This document shows, one piece after another, positions 8,411-14,841 of a stretch of DNA of 21,357 bases. The position numbers and the translations under genes were made by a program. Source of the DNA: Candidatus Caccovivens faecavium (GTDB lineage: Bacteria; Bacillota; Clostridia; Christensenellales; UBA1242). Under the pieces are notes generated by a model that was not told where the DNA came from, did no database searches, and was given only the letters and a program-made list of their open reading frames with translations. Position 1 is the first letter of the stretch, and the number at the start of each line of letters is the position of its first letter. The DNA lies in contig DVLK01000035.1 of NCBI GenBank assembly GCA_018715545.1, positions 1 through 21,357 on the forward strand. The letters are read 5' to 3'.

Positions 8411-8442
8411 AAAAAAATTATTGCACCGCCATGCAATAATTT
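8411..8442 (-). terminator. Intrinsic terminator of the FN3-like protein gene
   Basis: AATTATTGCA (minus, 8432-8441 side) pairs perfectly with TGCAATAATT (8416-8425), with loop TGGCGG and then a T run of about seven. It lies 43 nt after the stop at 8485 and isolates this gene from the germination operon. Confidence 0.92.
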
Positions 8443-8484
8443 ATTATTTATCTTTTAAACTTTTCATTTTTGCTCTTTGCTGTA

Positions 8485-9279
8485 TTAAATCGTTATTGTT
8501 ATAAGTGATGAGGTCGAAGAATAAAATCCCTCGCCACCAACTGCAACAACATACACTTGAAATGTGCCAGAGCCTGAAAGAGTGTAAGAAAGCTCCCGTC
8601 CGACATCAATATCTTCTTGCAAACTGTTTGGATGAGTAAGTTTTACGAGATAACTTTCCGCGAACATCACGCTGTTCCAACTTATAACATTACCATTGAC
8701 TGCCACTTCAAGCTTATCAAGTGGAGTGACCTTTGTCCACTCTAAGTAAGCAGAATAATCGCCATTAGCACCATTTTCATTAATATATGCCACTTTAAAA
8801 CGAAATTCATTTCCTGCATTTAAGAGAATTTCTTGTTCTGATAGGTTCAGCGCGTTTTTATCAGAATTAATAGTGTCTATTTCAACATATTCGCCGTCTA
8901 TTAACGCCTCAATTACGAACTGATAATCGTATTTTTCTTGATAGTCAGCAACAATATAGAGCTCTCCTTCATAGTTTTCAACGCGTAAATTAGTTGGAGA
9001 ACCATCAATATCTGGTGTGACAAAATAAAAACAAATAACACCCACCACAATCAATACTAGGCCAAAAGCCAATAAGCAACCCGACAAAATCAGCAAACGC
9101 CTCTTCTTTGCTTCTTTACTCACCACCGCTTTTTCGGCACTTTTCGTCTTTTCTTCTTCAAAGGTTTTTGGCTGGCTGTTTTTATTATTTATATCTTGAA
9201 TATTATGTTCATTGTCCACACTTTCAGCGTTCTTGTTTTCAGAGCCATCCACCTTTTTTTCGACTTTTTCTTCTTTCAT
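8485..9279 (-). CDS. Membrane-anchored protein with fibronectin type III-like ectodomain
   Basis: A 264-residue protein in three parts: a disordered, charged cytoplasmic N-terminus (1-61, Lys/Glu/Asn-rich); one membrane helix (62-87) preceded by KEAKKRR, giving N-in/C-out topology; and an exterior region (about 93-264) that looks like two beta-sandwich FN3-type repeats. The first starts at SPTNLRV and ends with EFRFKVAYINENG...SAYLEW; the second runs from LDKLEVAVNGNVISWNSV to YVVAVGGEGFYSS. Specific function unknown; cell-surface binding or adhesion is an inference from the fold. No Shine-Dalgarno precedes the ATG; an in-frame stop lies 24 nt upstream; and the promoter -10 box is only 6 bp from the ATG, so a leaderless mRNA is predicted. 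Confidence 0.8.
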   Translation of the reverse strand: MKEEKVEKKVDGSENKNAESVDNEHNIQDINNKNSQPKTFEEEKTKSAEKAVVSKEAKKRRLLILSGCLLAFGLVLIVVGVICFYFVTPDIDGSPTNLRVENYEGELYIVADYQEKYDYQFVIEALIDGEYVEIDTINSDKNALNLSEQEILLNAGNEFRFKVAYINENGANGDYSAYLEWTKVTPLDKLEVAVNGNVISWNSVMFAESYLVKLTHPNSLQEDIDVGRELSYTLSGSGTFQVYVVAVGGEGFYSSTSSLITITI

Positions 9280-9285
9280 ATTGAT

Positions 9286-9315
9286 ATTATAATAAAAAAA
9301 TTATGAATTTTGCAA
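9286..9315 (-). promoter_or_regulatory. Promoter giving a predicted leaderless transcript
   Basis: Minus-strand TTGCAA (9310-9315), an 18-bp spacer and a perfect TATAAT (9286-9291). The usual start 6-7 bp downstream falls on or next to the A of the ATG at 9279. Confidence 0.6.
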
Positions 9316-9353
9316 ATAAAAAACAAAATTTATAGAAATATTAAATTTGAATA

Positions 9354-9382
9354 TTGACAATTTAAAAAATGTATGATAAAAT
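9354..9382 (+). promoter_or_regulatory. Sigma-A promoter of the plus-strand membrane protein gene
   Basis: TTGACA (9354-9359), a 17-bp spacer and TAAAAT (9377-9382), followed by TTGGAGG (9394-9400) and ATG at 9406. Confidence 0.88.
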
Positions 9383-9405
9383 ATAGTCATAAGTTGGAGG
9401 TTATT

Positions 9406-9900
9406 ATGGATTTAAACAACCTATCTGTTGAAAGTCAAGCAGCATTTATCTTAGCAATTGTGTTCACAATCATATCTATTGCAGGTGCAATCGTCTATTT
9501 TAGAAGAAGAGAAGATGCTGGTAATGTAATTAAAATCTTAACTGCTCTTGTGTTTCCGTTCATAGCAATTTTCTGTTGGATTTATATGCTTTTGAATGTA
9601 CTCGCAAACTTCAATATCGGCACAAGTTTCTATTCAGCATTTTTAATCACACTTGCCTTCTTTGCAATCGTCATTGCTATCTACTTTATCGCAGTCAACG
9701 CTGAAAATCGCAAAAAGGAAAGAGAAGAACAAAAGCGAATTGAAGAGGAAGAAGAAAGAGCAAAACAAGAAGCCGAATACTTAAAAAAGCTTGAAAATGA
9801 TGTAAATAAACTTCAAAAGAAAGTTGACGAAAATGAGAAAGCAAAGGTAGAAAAAGAAACAAAGAATACTACAAAGAAAACTAAAAAAAGTATAAAATAA
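9406..9900 (+). CDS. Three-TM membrane protein with charged helical tail, function unknown
   Basis: I do not recognise a family. The protein has 164 residues with hydrophobic segments at about 12-32, 42-67 and 74-97, separated by a short basic loop (YFRRREDAGN). A cytoplasmic tail of about 65 residues follows, extremely rich in Glu/Lys/Arg, likely a coiled coil (about 101-148) and then a Lys/Thr-rich end. I start it at MDLNNLSV because TTGGAGG is 5 nt upstream; an ATG at 9373 in the same frame lies inside the promoter and cannot be used from that transcript. It is transcribed alone, convergent to leuS and divergent from the FN3-like gene. Confidence 0.78.
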   Translation: MDLNNLSVESQAAFILAIVFTIISIAGAIVYFRRREDAGNVIKILTALVFPFIAIFCWIYMLLNVLANFNIGTSFYSAFLITLAFFAIVIAIYFIAVNAENRKKEREEQKRIEEEEERAKQEAEYLKKLENDVNKLQKKVDENEKAKVEKETKNTTKKTKKSIK

Positions 9901-9928
9901 AAAAAGCAAGTTTCATAATCTAGAAAAT

Positions 9929-9956
9929 TAAAAGAGCGAAATTTTCGCTCTTTTTT
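9929..9956 (+). terminator. Intrinsic terminator of the plus-strand membrane protein gene
   Basis: AAAGAGCGAA (9931-9940) pairs with TTCGCTCTTT (9944-9953), and T6 at 9951-9956. The A-rich left flank makes partial activity on the minus strand possible. Confidence 0.9.
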
Positions 9957-9965
9957 GTTACACAA

Positions 9966-10026
9966 ATCAAAATAAAATGACACCAAGAAATGAATTTACA
10001 TATTTTCATCACTTCAAAGTGTCATT
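9966..10026 (-). terminator. Possible leuS terminator
   Basis: Minus-strand AATGACAC (10019-10026) pairs with GTGTCATT (9976-9983), followed by TTTATTTTGATTTG. The loop is long (35 nt) with a small inner hairpin. It lies 12 nt past the leuS stop; the geometry is less typical than the other terminators here. Confidence 0.45.
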
Positions 10027-10038
10027 ATTTTATATGCA

Positions 10039-12465
10039 TTATTTCACAATTAAGTTGACTAAGCGCTTTGGCACCACAATCTTTTTAATGATTTGCTTAC
10101 CTAATAATAGCGGAGCAACCTTTTCATCGGTTGTAATTTTTTCAATAAGCCCGTCTTCGCTTAGACTTGTTTCAACATCTAGCCTAGCTACAATCTTGCT
10201 ATTGATTTGTACGGCAATCTCCACTTTTTCAAGAGAAATCTTTGCTTCGTCAAATTTTGGATAGCGCTGATTAAAGATTGAATACTCTTCGCCTAACGCC
10301 TGCCAAAGTTCTTCCGTAAAATGTGGAGCAGATGGAGCAAGGAGAATAAGTAAATCTTTTACAACCTTTTTCTTAAACTCGCCATTTTTGCCCTTAGTGT
10401 CATATTTGTACATAGCGTTCACTAGTTCCATAATGCGAGCAATGGCACTATTGAAAGAGAAAGTTTCGAAGTTTTCGGCAACCTCTTTTATCGTTCTGTT
10501 CAAAACATAGTCAAGTTCCTTTTCCTCTTCGCCGTAAACATTTTCTCCGACAGTATCTTTCCACTTCAAAACTATACGCTCAACTCTCTCCATAAAGGCT
10601 TTCATATGTTTCAAGCCCTCATCATTCCAGATTCCGCCGTCAATATATTTAAGAGAGAACATCATGTGAAGGCGGAGAGCGTCACTGCCATAGGTCTTAA
10701 CATAGTCATCGGCAGTTTTAGAGGTATTTCGCTTACTCATCTTCTTGCCGTCCGCTCCAAGCACCATACCTTGATGGAAAAGTCTTTGGAATGGTTCGTC
10801 AAAGTCAAGACAACCTATATCACGCAAAAACTTCGTTATGAAACGAGAGTATAGTAGATGCATTGTGGCATGCTCAATACCGCCCACATAGCAGTCAACA
10901 GGAAGCATTTTATCAACAACTTGCCTGCTAAAAATTTCTTTGTTATTTCTAAGTGACTCTGGGTATCGAAGTTGATAGAAGGAAGAGTCCACAAAGGTGT
11001 CGAGTGTGTCTGCCTCGCGCTGAGCATCACGCCCGCACTTTGGACATTTAACATTCATATATTCCTTACACTTCCCAAGCGGACCTTTTCCGTCTGGCTT
11101 GTAGTCGGTTATATGTGGTAAAACAACAGGCAAATCTTTCTCTGGTACAGGCACAGCACCGCAGTGTGGACAGTGAATGATAGGGATAGGGCAACCCCAA
11201 TAGCGCTGTCTAGCCACCGACCAGTCGCGAAGTTTGTAGTTGACTTTCTTTCTGCCAGCGTCTATCTTTTCAAGTTTTTCAACTATTTTAATCTTTGCAT
11301 CTTCACTCTTCATACCGCTAAATTCGGCGGAGTTAACTAGTTCGCCATATTCGCAGAAAGGTAGTTCTGTGTCAGTCTTTCCAACTTCATTGATAACTTT
11401 TTTAATAGGCAAGTTATACTTTTTCGCGAAGTCATAGTCGCGCGCATCATGCCCAGCCACACCCATAACAATGCCTGTTGCGTAGGTGGAAATCACATAG
11501 TCAGCAACAAACACTGGCACCTTTTCACCTGTCAGCGGATTGATGACATAACTGCCAGTAAAGCAACCCGTTTTTGGAGAGGTTGTGCTAGTGCGAGTTA
11601 TTTCATCCTTTTTCGATGCGTTCAAAATATATTCCTTAACCGCACTTTCTCTTTCCTTTGTCACAAGCTTTGGTACGAGTTTGTGTTCTGGCGCAATAAC
11701 TAAGAAAGTCACTCCGTAAATTGTGTCCACTCGCGAAGTATAAACGGTTAATTTTTCATCGCTGTTTTCAAGTTTAAAGTCGACTTCTGCACCAACACTC
11801 TTACCAATCCAATTTCTCTGCAAAGTCTTAGTTTTCTCCGGCCAGTCAATCGTGTCAAGTCCTGAGAGCAGTTCCTCTGCGTAGTCAGTAATTTTAAAGA
11901 ACCATTGACGCATATTTTTTCTAACAACTTCACTGCCACAGCGCTCGCATACACCATCAACGACCTGCTCGTTGGCGATTATGGTGTTACATGACGGACA
12001 GAAATTGACCGGTGCTTCTTTTTGATAAGCAAGCCCCTTTTTGAAAAGTTGAATGAAAAGCCACTGCGTCCACTTATAGTATTCAGGGTCGCAAGTGATA
12101 AGCTCATACTCCCAGTTAAACATACCGCCCATTTCTTTAAGTTGCTCTTCCATAACCTTGATGTTGTGGCGAGTGCTGTCCTCTGGATGGATGCCAGTCT
12201 TTATTGCATAGTTTTCCGCAGGAAGTCCAAACGCGTCAAAGCCCATTGGCTGAAAAACATTGTAGCCTTGAAGTCTTTTAAAGCGCCCAAAACTATCGGA
12301 AAGTCCAAAGTTCCACCAGTGACCTAAATGCAAACTCGCTCCGCTAGGATAGGAAAACATCTCTAAAAGATAGAATTTTTTATCTAATTTCTTTTCATCA
12401 AATCTATAAAGTTTGGTATCTTCCCAAATCTTATTCCATTTTTTCTCAATCGCAACAAAGTCCAT
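10039..12465 (-). CDS. leuS: Leucine-tRNA ligase
   Basis: Class Ia synthetase that charges tRNA-Leu and proofreads it. The catalytic HIGH-type motif is HLGH (46-49) and KMSKR is at 575-579. The CP1 editing domain (about 225-400) has YTSRVDTIYGVTFLV, a Thr/Ser-rich TRTSTTSPKTG and HDARD (339-343), whose last Asp matches the essential editing Asp. A first zinc site is C156/C159/C173/C176 and a second is C432/C435/C473/C476. The 808-residue length is that of bacterial LeuRS. AGGAG is correctly placed before the ATG at 12463-12465. It has its own promoter; I see no T-box leader, because the promoter is only about 35-60 bp upstream. Confidence 0.98.
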   Translation of the reverse strand: MDFVAIEKKWNKIWEDTKLYRFDEKKLDKKFYLLEMFSYPSGASLHLGHWWNFGLSDSFGRFKRLQGYNVFQPMGFDAFGLPAENYAIKTGIHPEDSTRHNIKVMEEQLKEMGGMFNWEYELITCDPEYYKWTQWLFIQLFKKGLAYQKEAPVNFCPSCNTIIANEQVVDGVCERCGSEVVRKNMRQWFFKITDYAEELLSGLDTIDWPEKTKTLQRNWIGKSVGAEVDFKLENSDEKLTVYTSRVDTIYGVTFLVIAPEHKLVPKLVTKERESAVKEYILNASKKDEITRTSTTSPKTGCFTGSYVINPLTGEKVPVFVADYVISTYATGIVMGVAGHDARDYDFAKKYNLPIKKVINEVGKTDTELPFCEYGELVNSAEFSGMKSEDAKIKIVEKLEKIDAGRKKVNYKLRDWSVARQRYWGCPIPIIHCPHCGAVPVPEKDLPVVLPHITDYKPDGKGPLGKCKEYMNVKCPKCGRDAQREADTLDTFVDSSFYQLRYPESLRNNKEIFSRQVVDKMLPVDCYVGGIEHATMHLLYSRFITKFLRDIGCLDFDEPFQRLFHQGMVLGADGKKMSKRNTSKTADDYVKTYGSDALRLHMMFSLKYIDGGIWNDEGLKHMKAFMERVERIVLKWKDTVGENVYGEEEKELDYVLNRTIKEVAENFETFSFNSAIARIMELVNAMYKYDTKGKNGEFKKKVVKDLLILLAPSAPHFTEELWQALGEEYSIFNQRYPKFDEAKISLEKVEIAVQINSKIVARLDVETSLSEDGLIEKITTDEKVAPLLLGKQIIKKIVVPKRLVNLIVK

Positions 12466-12497
12466 ACTTTTCTCCTAAATTTCTTCTATAAGTATAT

Positions 12498-12526
12498 ATT
12501 TTACAATCATTTTCTCTCTTTGTCAA
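12498..12526 (-). promoter_or_regulatory. Sigma-A promoter of leuS
   Basis: Minus-strand TTGACA (12521-12526), a 17-bp spacer and TAAAAT (12498-12503). The predicted 5' leader is about 25 nt, too short for a T-box. Confidence 0.88.
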
Positions 12527-12533
12527 ATAATTT

Positions 12534-12635
12534 TATAATAATGAAAAACGAAGAAAATCAAAAGCATTTGAGCGAAGAGTGAAAAGGTGTAGGCGAGCCG
12601 ATAACTCGCAGTGAAGAACTGTGGATTTTTTAGAT
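12534..12635 (+). ncRNA. Possible small plus-strand transcript between leuS and trxB
   Basis: TATAAT at 12534-12539 (no good -35) is followed by a structured stretch with two hairpins. GCGAG/CTCGC is at about 12593-12608. CGCAGT (12607-12612) pairs with ACTGTG (12618-12623) around GAAGA, followed by T6 at 12626-12631, which resembles an intrinsic terminator. A 13-codon reading frame (MKNEENQKHLSEE) starts at 12541 without a ribosome site. It could instead be a fragment of a dispersed intergenic repeat (see the similar sequence at 12780-12822). Weak evidence. Confidence 0.3.
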
Positions 12636-12817
12636 AAGTATATGATTAGAATAATCTAAAAATATCAATTTTTAGTGTATTATGCAATGAATACTACACC
12701 ACATTTTGTGATATAAAATTTTATAAACACAATATAAAAATTTTAAATCTTTATAAAATTTTTTCAACTGAAAGACTTTCCTCAACTTTCTAAATCTTCC
12801 TCAACTCTTCACTTGCG
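12636..12817. other. AT-rich intergenic stretch with several inverted repeats
   Basis: No gene is seen. TTTTTAGAT (near 12627-12635) pairs with ATCTAAAAA (near 12654-12662), and a long AT palindrome spans about 12707-12735 (TTGTG ... CACAA arms). A direct repeat TTCCTCAACT occurs at 12779-12788 and 12798-12807. No convincing trxB terminator is present. Confidence 0.5.
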
Positions 12818-13684
12818 TTACGCATTTTGCCCTGCTATCGCTCCGTCTGAGCAAGCACAGACAAGTTGTTTAAGTTTGCCCGCACGAATATCACCCACCG
12901 CAAACACACCTTTAATTGATGTTTCCATATATTCGTCTGTTAAAATGTAGCCGTTTTCATCAAGTTTTAAATCTTTAAAAAGCATGGTGTTTGGCTTTTT
13001 GCCAAGTTCCACAAAGAGTGCAGAAGTTTTGATTTTTTCTTCCTTACCTTCAACTTTAAAAGTGACGCCCTCCACCAAATTTTTGCCTGTCACCTTTAAA
13101 TCTTTGACATTTGAGATAACTTTTATCTTTTCGTTTTTGGTATGCTTTGCGTAAACGCTTAAATCTTCGCTGTCAAGAATAGTCACCGATTTGCAAACAC
13201 CCACAAGGTCCAACGCGCCTTTAATGCCACTGCCCTTTCGTGATGCCACCGCAACATCCTTATCCTTATAGAAATTTGCATCACATACAGCACAATAGCT
13301 CACCCCGCGCCCTAAAAAGTCATCTTCATTCGAGCCGAGTTTGTTATAACTTAGTCCACTTGCAATTATCACACCTTTTGCGGTATAACTCTCTTTTTTG
13401 CCAACCAAAATTTTATTCTCTGCCGAAAAATCGACATCCACAATCTCATCACTTATCGATACGACACCAAGATGTTTAATTTGCTTAATAAAATTTTCAG
13501 CAAGCGTTGCCCCAGAAACTTCGGCATATGAAGGAAAATTCTCTATCTTTTCAATCGACCAAAGCACGCCACCAAGCATCATCTCTTCCACAATTGCCAC
13601 ATTTTTTCCACGGCGTTTCGCATATATTGCACTCATCATACCGCCAACGCCACCGCCCAGCACCAAAACATCAAACTCTCTCAT
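12818..13684 (-). CDS. trxB: Thioredoxin-reductase-like flavoprotein lacking NADPH motifs
   Basis: A 288-residue member of the low-molecular-weight thioredoxin reductase family. FAD-binding GGGVGG (10-15), the redox pair CAVC (131-134, followed by DANF) and the second FAD signature FAVGDIRAGKLKQLV (261-275) are all present. The NADPH-binding GGGxSA motif is replaced by ASRKGSGIKGA (147-157), and the HRRxxxR phosphate-binding motif after strand two is replaced by DSEDLSVY (171-178). The donor is therefore probably not NADPH; ferredoxin-linked flavoprotein thioredoxin reductases of clostridia show similar losses (family knowledge). Two extra cysteines (C276, C278) lie near the flavin-side C-terminus, which stops about ten residues early. 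AGGAG precedes the ATG; merR ends 11 nt upstream, so it is co-transcribed. Confidence 0.88.
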   Translation of the reverse strand: MREFDVLVLGGGVGGMMSAIYAKRRGKNVAIVEEMMLGGVLWSIEKIENFPSYAEVSGATLAENFIKQIKHLGVVSISDEIVDVDFSAENKILVGKKESYTAKGVIIASGLSYNKLGSNEDDFLGRGVSYCAVCDANFYKDKDVAVASRKGSGIKGALDLVGVCKSVTILDSEDLSVYAKHTKNEKIKVISNVKDLKVTGKNLVEGVTFKVEGKEEKIKTSALFVELGKKPNTMLFKDLKLDENGYILTDEYMETSIKGVFAVGDIRAGKLKQLVCACSDGAIAGQNA

Positions 13685-13695
13685 ATAAACTCCTA

Positions 13696-14760
13696 TTAAT
13701 TTGATTTAAAATCTATTTTTTTGTAAACATAATAATTTTTTATCTCACCTGTAAAAATATATGAATTTGTCTTATTTTCAACTATCAACTCGTCTTTGAA
13801 GCGCCAAAAATTAAATGTTAGAGTATTCGTTTTATCAAAAATCATATCTTTTGTCCAATTTAATTTTTGATATGCGTTTTCTTTATATCTCTCAACAACT
13901 CCGCAATTATAAAAAATTAATAAATCATTTGACAAAACAGAGATTGTGTCGTCCGTTAAACTTTGTTTTGTTCCAATCATCTTATATGCACCTAAAATTT
14001 TTTTATCACACTCAACTTTTGTTGGCAGTATATCATGATAAATCAACTTTTGATAATCATCAAAATTATCGCTAAACTTTTCAAAAACAAGAATATGAGG
14101 CTTATTTAAACAATTCTCTTTTTTAACAAACGCGTGATCGTTCGGATTGGAAATCGAAAGATATATTTTTCCGTCGACAATTTGATAAATTTCTGCAACA
14201 GGCAAAAAGAAGGTGTTAAATATTATTTTCTTTTCTGTTGCATAATAAAACCACGGAGAGGAACCGTCAGAATTGAATGCTAAAAATTTATATGGCGTGA
14301 AAAAGTCTAATTTATCTATGTCATTTTTAGCGTTTTTTATATTTTTATATATTCCAAACAATTTCCAAACTCCAACTATATCTGTCAATCTTTTTACTCT
14401 AACTTTATTGCCATAATACAATTTATCTGCCAAAAAAGACAAATCATAAAGGTTTTTATCTATTATTTTTTGAAAAAAGGCTAAATTTATTTTCAAATCT
14501 CTTTGTTTTGTCAAAATAAGTTGTTTCCTTTGAAATTCATCAGAAGCAAAATATTTTCCAATTTCGTGTAACGAAAAACCTAAATCTTTTAAAAATAATA
14601 TCTTTTTTAGATGAATAATCTGACTTTCGTCAAAAAATCTGTAACTCGATTTTGATTTTTCTGCACAAGTTAAAAGCCCTTTGTCTATATAAAATCTTAT
14701 AGCCCGTGTGGTTATTTTTAGTTCCCTTGCTACTTCACCTATTTGATATAAATTTTTCAT
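13696..14760 (-). CDS. MerR-family regulator with two tandem beta-rich sensor-like domains
   Basis: The N-terminal 70 residues are a MerR winged helix-turn-helix: YQIGEVARELKITTRAIRFY, DKGLL, then FFDESQIIHLKKILFLKDLG. A dimerisation helix runs to about 118. The remaining 235 residues look like two copies of a lipocalin-like beta domain: about 126-228 (GVWKLFGI, FLAFNSDG, IYQIVDGKIYL, PHILVFEKF) and about 251-348 (ILGAYKMIG, ISVLSNDLLIF, LNWTKDMIF, NYYVYKK). Similar W-rich domains ending YYVFKK occur in other Bacillota regulators; that link is from memory. The ligand is unknown. GGAGA precedes the ATG. It is first in an operon with trxB and divergent from an unknown gene across a MerR-type promoter. 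Confidence 0.88.
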   Translation of the reverse strand: MKNLYQIGEVARELKITTRAIRFYIDKGLLTCAEKSKSSYRFFDESQIIHLKKILFLKDLGFSLHEIGKYFASDEFQRKQLILTKQRDLKINLAFFQKIIDKNLYDLSFLADKLYYGNKVRVKRLTDIVGVWKLFGIYKNIKNAKNDIDKLDFFTPYKFLAFNSDGSSPWFYYATEKKIIFNTFFLPVAEIYQIVDGKIYLSISNPNDHAFVKKENCLNKPHILVFEKFSDNFDDYQKLIYHDILPTKVECDKKILGAYKMIGTKQSLTDDTISVLSNDLLIFYNCGVVERYKENAYQKLNWTKDMIFDKTNTLTFNFWRFKDELIVENKTNSYIFTGEIKNYYVYKKIDFKSN

Positions 14761-14770
14761 AATTTCTCCA

Positions 14771-14801
14771 TTGACTTTAACCTTAGCGTTAATGTTATTA
14801 T
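14771..14801 (+). promoter_or_regulatory. MerR-type promoter with 19-bp spacer and operator dyad
   Basis: TTGACT (14771-14776), a 19-bp spacer (14777-14795) and TATTAT (14796-14801), reading toward the unknown plus-strand gene. The spacer holds the dyad TTAAC-N6-GTTAA. Over-long 19-bp spacers with a central dyad are the hallmark of promoters activated by MerR-family proteins through DNA untwisting. The regulator is encoded next door. Confidence 0.85.
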
Positions 14802-14825
14802 AAGGTTGACAAACAATATTGTCAA
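14797..14825 (-). promoter_or_regulatory. Sigma-A promoter of merR-trxB, overlapping the MerR-type promoter
   Basis: Minus-strand TTGACA (14820-14825), a 17-bp spacer and TATAAT (14797-14802): a full consensus. Its -10 box is the same DNA as the plus-strand -10 box, and its start site falls in the operator dyad, so MerR binding should autorepress it. Confidence 0.85.
14806..14825. repeat. Dyad TTGACAA-N6-TTGTCAA over the merR -35 box
   Basis: Perfect 7-bp arms at 14806-14812 and 14819-14825, separated by ACAATA. One arm forms the merR -35 element. It could be a second operator or be incidental. Confidence 0.5.
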
Positions 14826-14841
14826 TAAAAAGGAGATAAAT

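Noticed and set aside
9373..9405. Earlier ATG for the plus-strand three-TM protein
   Set aside because: It lies between the -35 and -10 boxes of the gene's own promoter.
12541..12582. 13-codon frame MKNEENQKHLSEE as a real small gene
   Set aside because: No ribosome site and no supporting context; kept only as part of the possible small transcript.
12466..12817. T-box leader for leuS
   Set aside because: The leuS promoter lies at 12498-12526, leaving a leader of about 25 nt, and no T-box core sequence is seen on the minus strand.
12818..13000. Frameshift as the reason for the short trxB end
   Set aside because: No other frame downstream continues the family's C-terminal helix; the sequence past the stop looks like the intergenic repeat.
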